This document shows positions 1-12,851 of a stretch of DNA of 64,000 nucleotides, in pieces. The position numbers were made by a program, and so were the translations under genes. Each line of letters opens with the position of its first letter. Positions within the stretch are counted from its first letter, which is position 1. Origin of the DNA: Stomorhina lunata (taxonomy: Eukaryota; Arthropoda; Insecta; Diptera; Rhiniidae). The stretch covers positions 558,001 through 622,000 of the forward strand of contig OW121740.1 in the NCBI GenBank assembly GCA_933228675.1, given 5' to 3'. The notes under the pieces were generated by a model. That model worked only from the letters and a program-made list of their open reading frames with translations. It searched no databases and was not told the DNA's origin.

Positions 1-834
1 AATATTATGAGACTAGATCTAAAGTTAGTTCTGAAAATTTGAGCCAAATCGAACAACGTTCTATGGGCGCGCATCGGGTCCAAAGTTTAAGAGCCTATTT
101 GTATGCTGAAAAAAAATGCAAGAAAAGATAATGGAAAAGATAATAGAATATTAAAGAAAACTAACACAACTTTATTTCAAATAGTCAAAAATGAAAACCC
201 ATGAAATGGTTTTGGAGTCATTTCATATCATATCCCTGAAAACGCGCCTAAGGATATGCATCAAAAATTTTATGTTGTAAATAAGGAAATTTCAAAGTTA
301 GACATGATTTATGATTGAACTACTCGTTAGTATTGAATAGTACAGTTTTGCTTAAATATAATCGAATTTACTTAGCTTTTTCATGTTGGAAAATTTAGTT
401 AAAACAGACAAATTTGAGTTAAAACAGACAAATAGAAAAATAAAATCGAAAAAAACTTAGCTCGATATCTTGAACAGTTTCGCCGTACCTGCGATTTAAA
501 ATTGAAGAATTTCGCGAAAATGACAATTTTTGGGCCAAATTCTAGTATAAGCTCAATAAATTTTACTTGTATTAAATTTTAACAAAAAAAATAATTAATG
601 TTATTGATTTGCTTATGAAAAACCATGCTGAAAGGCTTTTTAATATTGGATGAGATTAACCCTTTTTAACCGGGGTCAAATATCAAACTTTGGATTTCCT
701 TAAAATTTTCATAGCGAGATTACAAAATATTAAGTAATAATTAGCGAATTTTAATACAAAAAATTTTATTTTAATTAAAAAAAAAAACAAGAAAATAATT
801 GTTTTTGGCAAAATTAGGTGCTTTAAAAAAAATT
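1..834. other. Non-coding AT-rich flank, no gene seen
   Basis: There is no open frame of note on either strand. A 20-bp unit with the core GTTAAAACAGACAAA is tandemly duplicated at about 397-436. The segment near 60-80 (GGGCGCGCATCGGG) is GC-rich against its surroundings and recalls a GCGCGCATCGCG motif inside the Tc1/mariner-type element near 36882, so decayed transposon sequence is possible. Confidence 0.5.
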
Positions 835-1460
835 AATTTTATATGAAAAAATTTCTTTTATATGAAAAAATTAAGTGATCCCAAAATTTCGTTAGATTAT
901 CATTTAAACGCATAATAAAACAGTCACAGCCATATAAAGTTTTTTTTTGTGAAAAAATTCGATTTTATATGAAAAAAAAAATTTTTATATGAAAAATTTT
1001 AGTGATTACGTTAGATTTAAGTTTAAATGCATAACAAAAAAGTTACAGCCATTTAAAGTTTTTTTGTAAAAAAAAATAAATTTTATATGAAAAAATTTGA
1101 TTTTATATGAAAAATTTTAGCGATCCCAAAATTTCGGTAGATTTCCTTTTAAACGAATAATAAAAAAGTTACAGCCATTTAAAAATTGTTTTAAATATAT
1201 GAAAAAAATTGATTTTATTTGAAAAAATTTGATTTTATATAAAAAATTTTAGTGATCTCAAAATTTCGTTAGATTTATAGCCATTTAAAGTTTTTTTTTT
1301 TTTTGTAAAAAAATTGATTTTATATTAAGAGTTTTAATGATCCCATAAGAGTTTTAAAGTTTTAGTGATCCTAAAATTTCATTAGATTCTATTGAAAAGC
1401 GTAATCAACAAGTTACAGCCATTTAAAGTCTTTTTGTGAAAAATTTGATTTTATATGAAA
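835..1460 (+). repeat. Minisatellite, ~120-bp unit, about five degenerate copies
   Basis: Each unit contains 'GATCCCAAAATTTCGTTAGATT', a run 'TTTAAACGCATAATAAAA', the anchor 'GTTACAGCCATTTAAAGTTTTT' (shortened here as AGTTACAGCCATTTAAAG) and 'GATTTTATATGAAAAA'. The ACAGCCAT anchor recurs at about 926, 1045, 1171, 1277 (truncated) and 1415, giving spacings of 119, 126, 106 and 138. Copies differ by substitutions and by poly-T/poly-A length, so the array is old. It abuts an INE-1-like fragment on its right and may be an internal tandem block of a larger element. Confidence 0.8.
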
Positions 1461-1550
1461 CAAGTAAGAGTTTCATGTTCGGCAATGCCGAATATTAAAT
1501 ATCCTTCACAAATGGTGACCTAAAAGTAAAGTACAGAATAGAAAGAGTTT
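1460..1550 (-). mobile_element. INE-1/DINE-1-like element, 3'-terminal fragment
   Basis: The segment starts with ACAAGTAAGAG and is followed by the hairpin TTCGGC-AAT-GCCGAA and then ATATCCTTCACAAATGGTG. This is the same arrangement as at 38540 and 63188, and it is closest to the copy at 27204, which has TTCGGC-TAT-GCCGAA. On the minus strand it corresponds to the hairpin-bearing 3' end of the element. The other end is not recognisable nearby, so the copy is truncated. Confidence 0.55.
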
Positions 1551-2119
1551 AACTATTTTTTTATAAAACAACTTGTTATAAAACAAGTACAAATATAACT
1601 ATATACAAAATTCTTATGTAATTTTAAAAAACTTTAAGTATACATTTTCAAAAGACTAAGAAATAATATTTTTAAATTGAACAAAACTAACAAGCATCTT
1701 CAAATTATGACAAAAAATACTATTTTGTCGAATTCAAATCGTTCAAATCGCCGTTCAAGACAACGACCCCAACTTTTTTGCTTGCATTCTTTAATTTGTA
1801 TATTTCAACGATCCAATGAAACAAATCTTAAATTGCAATATTTGCTACACAAAATTTACAAGAAAAATAAAAAATAGTTTTGAAACCGACCAGAGAATAA
1901 TGCCTCAGTTTGAAATGTAAACAAAAATTAAATTAAAATTTTGACATAATTAAACTAAAGGATTAAAAAAATACTGAATTTTTTGTGTAAATAATATAAC
2001 ACTTCAACTCAACAAATTGTACATTATCGGCAATGTACTAATTTGTATTTTATGTTAGTTCTGGAAAGATTGCCAACCATTTGATATATGTATGATACAG
2101 TACAGACCACAAAATTAAG

Positions 2120-2440
2120 TTATATGCAGTTTGTCTATCTGATATCGGATTTTTGGAGCTCCTGGGGGGTATACTGACATGATATTATATAATATGTCTT
2201 CTTACTCAACACACTATAGAATTTCAGCGAAATCGGTCCATAAACACTGAAGATATCGTTAAAAAACACAAGACTTCGTTTTCAGCAAATTGTCTTAAAC
2301 TGTATTTTTTGTAAAAAAAAATATAATTTGAATTATATATCACATTTTAGGAAATTTTTCTACGGACAACCGATACAGCTTTACGGTTCCTCATAATTAT
2401 TGGGATATTTTAAAGCTTTTGCAAAAATATTAGGACTATA
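2120..2440 (+). mobile_element. INE-1-like internal fragment
   Basis: Contains GGAGCTCCTGGGGGG, then TCAGCGAAATCGGTCCATAA and ACACTGAAGATATCGTTAAA. The same order is found on the minus strand in the element at 27204-28702 (GGAGCTCCTGATGGG and ATCGGTCCATAAACACC followed by GAGATATCGC). Neither terminus is visible. It lies in the opposite orientation to the fragment at 1460-1550, so the two are probably separate insertions or a rearranged one. Confidence 0.5.
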
Positions 2441-5234
2441 TTATAATAAATAATATCTATTGATGTATTTTTCATTTCCTTTTTGTAATTTTTTTAATAA
2501 TTCCTAAAATTTATCATAAAATTATATTTTATTCATCTTTTCTTTAATTAAATTTTCCCTTAATTCAATTAAGATTAAAAAAATATTTGTTTTAATAAGC
2601 TAAAGAATTTGGCGTTTGTTTAAATTTCACTAGATAATGAGATTTTCATAATTTTTGGACAGACAAAGAGAAATGCTAGAGATGGAAAGAAATAGATTGA
2701 AAATGTCCTTAAATTAATTAAGACAAATATTTGTATAAGTGCGTATATACATCTATATGTAGATATTTATTTGTGCGAGCATTTAAGTGCCACCACCCAC
2801 GAGTAGCTGTCGTTATTTTTTGTTCTTTAATAAAGTTAATGAACAGTTTTGTTAAAATATTGAGCAAACTAATTGGTCATGCTGTTCACATTTAGGATAC
2901 GAGTAGTTACAATACAATTTCATTTTTTTAGCTATAAAATCAAAAGAAATATATTTTCACCTTTTGCTGTGGGTAGATTGAAGTGGTAACTTTTTTTTTG
3001 GTACTTTTTTTGGCTCTAAAAACGAAGTGTGTGCAAGTGTCTTTATGTGGTGGCGAGTGTGTATTGAACGGAAATGAAAAATTACTTTTTTGAATGTTTT
3101 TTAATGAAACGTAATTGTTGCTTCCGTTTTATTCGAACGAATGTTAATAAATGCACGTTTGGTTTATTATTAAACGTAAAAAATACTCAAGAATAAATAT
3201 TTTTTTAACATAAAATCTGTTCTTTGTATTTTGGTTCACCCTTATTTTTTATTTTTTGTCTAGATCTAAGTCAAATACAAAATTTACATTTATTTGATTT
3301 AAGAGTGTTATACATAATCTGGACTTTTCTCTGTGGTTATGTTGTGAAAATTCACACAAAATGAGCATCCCCTGGTATCGCAAGTTTATGCTCTTACCCC
3401 GGCCGTAAATTGGTAAAAAGTCAAAGAAGAAATAGCACAGCACTTGTGTACGCTGTCATGGTAAATCTCTAAGGATTTAAGCCAATTTATGCATGATTTT
3501 TTTCCCCCATTTTTAACGGAGGAGGGGGTGAGTGAAAGGAAGTCTACGCATCAAGTCAAAAACGAAACAAGTGAAACATAATAATGTTCAGACAATGGGA
3601 AACTAATAAAATCCCAGGCAGGTATACGAATGTATTTACACATGCAAAATCTATTTAAAATGAAAGAACATTTCAAAAGTTTAAAATTGTATAAAATATT
3701 TAACATTGTGATCAAGTAAAGCCGATTTTTTAGAACTCTTCTAAAAAACAATATTTACTCTACAGAAAGCAAATGGAATAAATAATTTACAACATTTAGG
3801 GGAATCTGTAAGATATGCTCTGACAGTTTGCTCAGTTCCATTGTATCAACAGTTTGAACAAAGTTTGGCCCTTTCACGCCCTGCAAAATTTAAATGTAGA
3901 AAGATGACAATGTCTATTCTATTTAGACATCATTTATCATAAACAATATCGAAACTCCACGCAACCTACACAAACATTTTTACAACTACGAGTACTCGTA
4001 TCTACTTCAGTAGACTTAAGTTCGTTACTAAGCTAACTAATACAAATCAATCATTCATCCAGTGTTGGCTGGTTGGCTGGTTGGATGGCTGTTTCCTTTA
4101 TCCCACAATGCAATAAATTCTATACAATTTGAATGAATGAATGAGTTTTAACATCATTATATGGTTTCATTTATTTTCATTGAAATCTGTGTCGCAGCTT
4201 AAAAGCCCTCTCAATTTAATTGACAATGCTTAGAAAAGCTTAAAATCACAAAAGACTCTTTTATATATTAATCTAAAGCTGAGTATTGGAGGAGTATTTA
4301 TTCCCGGCAAATAAATCCAATAAGGATTGACATTTTTGTGCCTGTTGTTCATGTTGCCGCTTCTCGAGATGTTAAATGGATGGAATTGGTTGGTTAGTTT
4401 GTTACACGTTATGTTACGTTTCAGTCATTTGTCAATAGAATAGGGGCTTAATAATGTCAAAAAATATATTGAAGGATCTGTAAACATTCAAATATAAATA
4501 AAATTATAAGATTGAATTACACTGTGTATACCAAATTCTTTAGCTATATTATATTAAAGGTAATTAGAGTACTTTCACTTAAGTAGAATTCATTTATTAT
4601 TCTTCTAATGGTTAGATATTTGAAGCTAGATTATGTGTTTTATAATAACAATTTTTATAATGACAATTCAATCAGATAATTATATAGAAAGTATTTACTA
4701 GAATTTCAAAAGGTGTTTACCCATAAAAATTTTACCCTTTTTTAAATATTTATATAAAACCATTATGTTTGTATTTCAATTAATTAACAAATGTTCTGCT
4801 CTTAAAATTTTTAAAAAATGTTTGTAAAAGTAAGTTGGACATATTGGATTGTTGGATTTAATGAAGAACACAATTAATCTCTGAATTAACACTTAATAAA
4901 CCAATTAAGCTTAGATTTAGTTGTTCTTTCTCTATCTTGTGGAATGCTCTAAAACTGCCATTAAAAAATATTCGAACAATCATTTTTTTGACACTTAAAG
5001 TAAATTTACCTCAGCATACAAGTGCCTAGGACCAAATTAATTCTTTTTAAGAATGTTTTAATTTATATTTTTTACAAAAAGATAATTTTTTCTCATAAAA
5101 TCCAATGGTCAAAATCCAAATAAATTTGCAATAATTTGTAAAAATGTCTTGAATCTATCTAAATATTTATATTTTTTAGCAAATTCAAATAAAATGTTAT
5201 GCTTTCGATATAAATGCTTTTCTATGTTTATATT
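2441..5234. other. Intergenic/intronic DNA, no gene seen
   Basis: AT-rich sequence without a supportable exon. There are a few low-complexity islands such as GGAGGAGGGGGTGAG near 3520 and GGTTGGCTGGTTGGATGG near 4068. Small open frames on the minus strand at 3249-3443 and 3551-3751 have no family features and look random. Confidence 0.5.
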
Positions 5235-5480
5235 TTATTGTGCCCTTCACCACCAATGGTGGATAGGTATTATAAGTTTGTGCTGATGTATGTGACATTT
5301 AGAAATATTGGTCTGAGACCCACCTGTTAGTATGCAAATAGGTCCGTCGGTCTGGCCGGCTGCCTAGACCGTCATGCAAAGCTTGTTATCAAAGTACAGT
5401 TCGAAATTTTAAAGATAATTTCATGAAATTTTGTACAGACAATTTTTTGGTAGTGCGACTCTTGCTATTAATGTAATAAA
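5235..5480 (+). mobile_element. INE-1/DINE-1-like element, 5' portion
   Basis: Starts with a degenerate TTAT-TGTGCCCTTCACCACC followed by GGTGGATAGGTATTATAAGTTTG, GCTGATGTATGTGAC, AGACCCACCTGTTAGTAT and GGTCCGTCGGTCTGGC. This matches the reverse complement of the right end of the copy at 38540-39299 module by module. The subterminal inverted repeats and the GTCCGTC block are characteristic of fly INE-1/DINE-1. The downstream half fades out by about 5480-5590 and no hairpin end is found. Confidence 0.7.
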
Positions 5481-8400
5481 ATGTAAAATAATGTAAACTA
5501 CAATCAAACTGGTAACTTTCAAGAAAATCGGACTACATTTAATCCTAGTTCCTGAAAAAATGTTTGTATCATGACAAAATTAAGCAAATAACAGGTATCT
5601 TAAGATTGTAATTTAAGTATCTTCGAGTATTTCGTAAATAAACTCAAATGTATAAATGTACGTAAAATACATACATACTTACGAATGTATTCACATATGG
5701 CAAATGACAGACAGTAGTCAAAAAGTTTAATTATAAGAATTAGTTGTGGAAGTTATTTTTATAGAAGAAAACAGCAAAAACAACAATAATAGCCAAGAGA
5801 AGCAACCACAAGTATTTCATAAAGTTTCACAAACAAAAATCTATACAATTCCACAAAAACCAATAGGAATCTTTAGGAATTTCCTTTGTCAGAGACAGGT
5901 AAAACAAGTCTCGAATATTCTAAATAAACTTTGGTTTCTTATGACCCAACAAGAAAAAAGTGCTCTTAAGGATATGAATGAATAAGTATTTACATATGTA
6001 TGTGTATGTATTTATGTAAGTAAGTATATTTATGCTCATGTTATATTTATTTGTTTTTGCTTCAAGTATTTATGTACATATTAGTTAGTACTTACTTGAA
6101 GTGAAATCGTTTGAAAACATTCATTTGCACAAATAATGTTAATACAAAAACATGTCAGATTGTATTTGTTGTACGAGTACATGTTCTCAAGTGTTGATGC
6201 TGTATCGAAGTATCTGAGTGTGTGACTTAAAATAACAATAACAACAACAAAAACTATAAAAGCATTTTTGTATCAATTGTATTTTTGTGATTGGAATTTA
6301 AGAATTTGGTTTAAATTCATACTAACTAATACTCGTAAAGATACAACACAAACAAACTTACGTTTGGATTTCTATTTGGGTATAAATGTCTTTACTTTAT
6401 CTACTAATTTTTGCAGTAATGAAATTGTCTAAATTCTTTGAAACAAATATGTACGAGTATGTATAATAATTTGTTGTGGCACTTTGGCTTAAAGAATTGT
6501 TTGTTTTTTATTTCCTTCCAACTTTTTTTCCCTCAAAATGTAATTATGTATTTTACCTTTGCCGCACAAAAGAATCGCAATAAAATAAAACTTTTGTCAA
6601 ATAATTCATAACTTTATGGGAATTCTTTCATTATTTTAACTTTGTTTGAAGTAGGTTTTTGTTATTTTTGTTTTACTTACTCTCTGTGTGTCTGTGTGTC
6701 TGTCTGTACTAGTCTTGCGAGTACTTTCTTCCTTTCAGTTTTTAGATTTTATTTGTATATAGTTTTGCTTTGCTTTGAGATTTTTCTAATTTATCACCGA
6801 CTGTCGCAAATAATTTTAATAACTTTTCTAAAACTCTTCAGTCATTGCAATACCTTCCTTCACCTCCTCTGGCCTGTCGTTGCGCCATATTCTCATGCTG
6901 CAAATATTATTTTAGCACAGTTTATTAACAGTTTTCTACAAGAGGAATTCGTTTCTAGACAAACTATTTTATTAAATTTTTTTAGTTTTTTTTTGTTTCA
7001 TTTCTTTTGCAAATTATAAAAATTACTTGTACTTTCTTTTATATCTATTTGAATGTAACTTACTCTGACTGACTGAGTGAGTGAGTGAATGACTAAGTTA
7101 GAGAATGAGTGACTAAAACTATGAATAAGACAACTATTTACTACTACTAGTGCGAAAGAAGGATACTTAAAGAACCAATTCTATATGTACTAAAATGGGG
7201 AAATTTACTTTTTTTTTTTAAACGAAATCACTACAAAATTTATTTAATAAAAGAAAAGAAAGTAAAAACAAAAATAGAAATAGTAAACGAAGAATTTTAT
7301 TTATGACTGGATTAATTTGCCTTCAGTTTAAATCCTTTTACATAATCTTGTAATTTCTGTTTAAAACCAAAACTCTATTTTATTTGTTAATCAAAGAAAT
7401 CATTATTTTACCGACTTCTTTTAATGCTTAACAACTTTGACAATAACATCACCTTTTTCAAGTATGAGAAGTATTTACGACGAGTCTATATTTTGTTTGC
7501 AGAAAAACTTTATAAACTTTTTGCAGTTATCTTGCAATACGGACTAACTATAATTTTATAAGTAGTTCCTGTAAAAGTACATGTATTTTATTAAAAGTCT
7601 TTTCTTTCGATATTTTCTTTGCTAAATAATACCGACTGTGCATTTTGCTCAACGCCATAAACATACTTTTTGTTAACAATGTTGTATTATTGCAAATACG
7701 ATGAATAAAGGACTGACGGACTGACTGTATGCGACGATTGCAAGTTCTGTAGATGAACAGAATAACGAAAAATAACAAAACATAAATAAACGAAAACTTT
7801 TTGGTCAGATCTAATCAAAAATTCACTTAAAAACTTATTTTTTCTTCATTTTGTACTTGGAATAGTTTTTTTATTTGCCAACCAGGCAGAATAGCTGCTC
7901 CAGCTCCTGCTTCTGCTCCTGCTGCTTCTTGGCTGGCGTAATATTTATACGACTGGAGTTGAACATCCATTCGATTGTAACAAACAACAGCAATACTAAA
8001 CGATAAGAAAAAGAAAAAGGAATTATAAACGAAATGAAAATGAAATAAAATAAAATGAAACAGTTAAGAATTGAAGTTTTAGCAACATTGTCTTCAGCGT
8101 TTTTCATACTTTCTTCTAGTGGTTAAATATTTTGGTTGGATTTTAAATGTAGTTTTCACTCATTGCAATTGCTCCCTTTTGGAACATTCAAAATGTTGTC
8201 GATGAGGTTGTGGTAGCGTATCCTGGTAACTAAATACAAAATAAATGCTGTTGCTTAACATTATTATTGTTGCTGTTGTAATTTCATTGCACTTTTAGTA
8301 GAGAAAAATAAAGCAAAACTTAGATTACAACAAAATGTAATGAAATGACTTTTACCACGTCCTTGTCCCTGGCTTTACAATCATACACAAAAATGTGAAA

Positions 8401-11400
8401 CAAACAGGGAACCTCTATAATTTACAAAAAAGTACTAAAGTTTTCTTACAACATTTACACCGTCTTCATGTCCTTCGTCCTTCGTCCTCTTCCTTTCCAG
8501 CTGCCCTGACATTTCTTTTTCGTTGTTATTTAGTAATAACGAAAGTAGTTTTAGCCATAAGTTTTGTCGTGGAAGGAAATAGTTATTTCTTTCGTGAGGT
8601 ATCAACATCTGTGTATTTGAGTTTGTTTGTGTATATTATGGAGTAACACACACATGGACAAACTTACATAGATACACAAATGTGAATGTATTTGTTGTTC
8701 TGAAAATGTCCTAGACCTAAAAGAGTTTATTCCATTACAATGTTTATGTTGTTGCTGTAGTTGCTCCTGCTGCTGTTAGAGTCGTTGTTGGCATAAAAAG
8801 TAAATAAACAATTGTTACAAAGTATTTTGTCAACAATTTTAGCAAAGTTAGTCAAACAATTCAAAAGAAAAATCTACTTTCTCAACTTGAAATTTAATGG
8901 AAAACAAAATTGTAATAAAATGTTACTAAGTTTTGCTAAATTATTTAAAAAAGACATTTCACAAAATAAGAAGATATGAGCAATATGGAATTTCCTTCCT
9001 AATAAGTTCTCACCAACAGCCTTCAAAGAAAAGCTCCATTAAAACAAAGTATGTATCTTAAATAAATTGTTATAAATTTCTAAATTCAAATATAAAACTG
9101 AAAATACCCGTACAACACATAATTTTGGACAAATCGCGAGAATCTGAATAAAGAATTCTTACCATTTTTCAAAATTGTTTTATTTTCCTATTATTGAACA
9201 TAAAATAAAATCCTTTAATCTTAATATGTTCTTGCTTTTGGTTTAAAAAAAACTGTGACGTTTGAATGTAAATTATTAATATTCCGCATTTAATGTACGA
9301 ACACAACTTTTCGTAAGATTAAATAATTTTAAGATCATCATTAGTCATGACATAATAGTTTTTGCAGCCGTGAAACGTTTTAAAATGTAGAATTTCTTGC
9401 TATTTTTGTTTCTTTGAAAAAGTAAATATTTCGTTTCGAGTTCATTTATAAAGTAGAGTTTTAGCAACAACACCAACAACATGTGTTTGAAACGTATTTG
9501 ACGTGAACTACATACTCGTCCATATATATATATATAAAATGGAAGAAGGAGAATTCAGGAACATGTACATAAGTAGGAAAAACATACTAATATTGCTGAT
9601 GCATACTAAACAACTTGCAATAACAACAATTGCAACCAACTCTTATATCTGTATATTACCTGAGTAACTACGAGTACATATCCTTAGCTACGATCATATT
9701 AAGCAGCAAAAAATATTGTAAAGCGTTATATAGCGTTAAGCTAATACTACCTAGAAAGCGATGCAAGTAAACAAAATGTTATGTTTTGAAAAATGGACAA
9801 AATTTGAAGCAATAATCTAATGCTAGAGAGCATAAACTTTGGTACACAGCCAAAATAAAAATAAATTATTTTTACAATCGGTTATAACGAAGCTTAAATA
9901 ACTCTAAAATTACATACATCATTACAATTACGAAAAAATCTGATATAGTCTAATTAAAATGTTTGTCACATCAAAATGAAACTGTTTTTTTAAGCTTTAA
10001 GAATTACTATATCAAAAATTTATATTTTCTGATTAATTTGTATTGAAAATTGACATTTTAAGCATCTGATTAAAATAAAAGCATTTTCTTTACCTTCAAC
10101 GCTATACGATATAGCGTTGAAGGTTGAAAAACTTTAAATAAAAAAGTTCAACTAATATCGGAAATTGTTTTAACCCAGTTTGAAAAATAAAATTAAAAAA
10201 TGAGTAAAAACTGCAGTGCATTTTGTTTTTCTTGAAATAAAAATTCTAAAAAGATGCAGCTGTTAAGTTAATTTTTTTTCTGTGTGTTTCTTAGTCAAAT
10301 TTATAATGCACAGATACGTTTTGCTATTTATGCAACATTTATAATGTATGCAGCAGTTTAACTTTTTGTATCTTGTTCTTATTTTAGTTCTGCGAAATTA
10401 TTTCGATTCATTTATCTTCTTCAGCAATTTTTGCTTTTTTGACAGCTCAGGAGGTTATTAATTGTTCCCGTTTAATGATAAAGAGCGAAAGAGTTTAAAT
10501 GCGTAGAATATCGTGATTTACATAAGTTGTATATATTGTGATTAATATGATTTAACTCTGTGCTCTGGAATCATTTATATTATTTTATAGTACTAGTATA
10601 TAGTATTATAGTAAAAAATAGCATTTAATTAAAAATAAATTTAAATCTTTTCTATTCACATTTTGCAACCCTAAACCCAATTCATAAATTCAGGAAATTT
10701 CATTTAAATTAAATTTCAAATAAAAAAATTTCCAGGACAACAAACGACATTACTTATTACTAGGGTACAATTGTTATCTATAATTTTTTAGAAATCTGCT
10801 TAAGATTATTTATTTAAAAAAAAAGTTTTATAAACTTTTTGCTGAACTGATTATAAGTGAAGTAGTATTTGCTAACAAAATTTTAAGACAATTAAGGCTT
10901 AAAGTAGAAGAACGTAAAAATGGTTTAAAGAACAAGTATCATATGCCAAAATATTATATGAAATCTGAAAACAAACAAATTTAAATGAAGAACTTTTTCT
11001 CATACAAATACTCTTTTTATTTTTTCTTTTTCGCATACACTTTTCAAAAATCAAAAACTTTTCAATATTTCATTTAACATATGAGCATAAAAAATGAACG
11101 AAAACTATATACATACATATTAAACTTATTTGGATTATTTCAACTTAAACACCCTCAAAACTAAATCTTTTAACAAACGCACTTTCACAGATACTCCAAC
11201 ACAACACAATCCACCCACACACACACACCACAAACACTCAACGAATGTTTGTATGTGAATTTTGCTGAATTTTAAAGCAAACTCACATTAAGAACTTTGT
11301 TGTTTATACAAAAGAATAAAAAAGGAAACACATATTCACTTTGATACTCGTACTTCACTACCTCGTTCCATTTTTAGGTATCTCTGGCACAAACAGATTC

Positions 11401-11493
11401 GGGTTTGTATCCCAGCAAACTAACGAGTCTTAGAAATAACATTCTTAAATATAATTTAAAACCTACAATATTAAATATACAATTATAAATAAA
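5481..11493. other. Intergenic/intronic DNA with no firm gene; two weak exon candidates and a hairpin
   Basis: No gene can be firmly supported. GC-richer codon-like patches on the minus strand at 8160-8229 and 7827-7995 are discussed among the findings. GCTGTT/TGTTGC-type low-complexity runs lie near 8250-8290 and 8750-8790. A perfect 15-bp hairpin sits at 10092-10124. A sub-microsatellite (CA)n occurs near 11217. Tetranucleotide GAGT/GACT reiterations lie near 7060-7110. Confidence 0.4.
10092..10124. repeat. Perfect 15-bp hairpin with a 3-nt loop
   Basis: The left arm ACCTTCAACGCTATA (10092-10106) and right arm TATAGCGTTGAAGGT (10110-10124) are exact reverse complements around CGA. No gene, terminal repeat or array explains it. 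Confidence 0.85.
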
Positions 11494-12225
11494 CAGTACC
11501 TGGTAGACCGAGCCTTGCTAGGAGCTTTATGATAAGCATTTTGAGGAAAAATTTAAAGTTTTTATATATTTTATATTATAAAGTGCTAAAATAAATTTAG
11601 AGGAAAGACATTGTAGAAATATTCAGTTAATTTTGAATTATTTGATTTATTTTGTCTGACCAACACATAGTTTGCATAGTTTACAGTTTAACTCATTTTG
11701 AATAATTTTGAAAATTATTCATATCAACAGAAACCTCTGTCGACTCATGCGCAACAACTTTGCTAAAGATTATAGTCTGATCAAATGCACAGTTTACGAT
11801 TTAATTCATTTTGAGTAGTTTTCTGTGGCGCCACCTGTCGGACTTTGCTTATTCCAATTCATAAACCTTCTTCGGCTTATCCGTAACAACTTTGCTGAAG
11901 ATTATAGCATGATTAAATGTACAGCATACGATTAAATTGACTTTGAGTAAATTTCAGTAGCGCCACCTGTCGAAATTTCTTCATACCAACTAAGAAACCT
12001 TCGTCGGCTCATCAAATTCACAGTTTACTATTCTATAAAGAACATACATACAGACAAACATTCATTTGTTTAAAATAATACTAATTTTTCCCCCTTTTTA
12101 TTCCCTAATTTCTAAAAGTTCCATATGTATATTTGGTACTTTTTTGGTGCCAATTGAATTCGGTACATTTTTTTAAAACGCATTTAACATAATGTATAAT
12201 GTTCCTATTCATATTACTTTTTAGA
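11494..12225 (+). repeat. Left inverted arm of the foldback element
   Basis: The terminal ~180 bases are unique and end near AGGAAAGACATTGTA. They are followed by units beginning at about 11740, 11829 and 11961 with GCGCCACCTGTCG and CAACTTTGCTGAAGATTATAG blocks spaced about 131-132 bases. The inner end is a TTTTTCCCCCTTTTTATTCC block that is then itself reiterated further inside (near 12240, 12400 and 12540). Confidence 0.85.
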
Positions 12226-12652
12226 TGTTAAGTTATCATTTTATCCCTTTTTTACCCATTTTGGCTCCAAAATCAAAAAAGTACCAAATACGTGTTTCAT
12301 ATTTTTTTACATCTATTGATTGCAGTACCAAGTTTTTTTCTATATTCTTTAGTTTAAAATATAAGAGTGGGTTAAAAAGGTGCCAAAAAAACTATTTTCA
12401 CCCTTTTTTACCCCCTATCGGACATAGTTTGAAAAAAGTACCCAACACCTGTCCGCTTATTTTTAAAGCTGTTTAAAACGTAATTTTAATTTTGTTTCTA
12501 TACCTATTACTTTAGGAGACATAGCGTTTTCGATTTTTTCCATTTTTTAAAAGTAAAAGTTCCAAAAGTCCCTTCTTCTTCGACCTATACATCAAAAAAG
12601 ATACCCACTGTCCAAATTTTATCAAAATCGTTAGAGCCGTTTTCGAGATAGC

Positions 12653-12658
<6 letters not shown>

Positions 12659-12684
<26 letters not shown>
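12659..12684. repeat. (TA)n microsatellite
   Basis: About 13 uninterrupted TA repeats just after the phrase GTTTTCGAGATAGCCATTC, within the foldback element. Confidence 0.9.
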
Positions 12685-12689
<5 letters not shown>

Positions 12690-12851
12690 TTGCTCGTTTA
12701 AGAATATAAGATTTTTTAAAGAGAAGTAAAACTCTGGTAAATACTGCCTATACAATTGGAAAGGGGATAGTAAAGAAGCAAAAAATTGCACATCATATCA
12801 ATTTTTAGAACAGTGAAGTTGCGCCATTTGTTGTTATTTAGAAGCTAATTA

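Noticed and set aside
7871..8107. Minus-strand 78-codon frame with a Q/E-rich end
   Set aside because: Its first half is the pyrimidine tract of a possible intron, and the Q/E run is GCAGGA-type low complexity; only the alternative spliced reading is worth testing.
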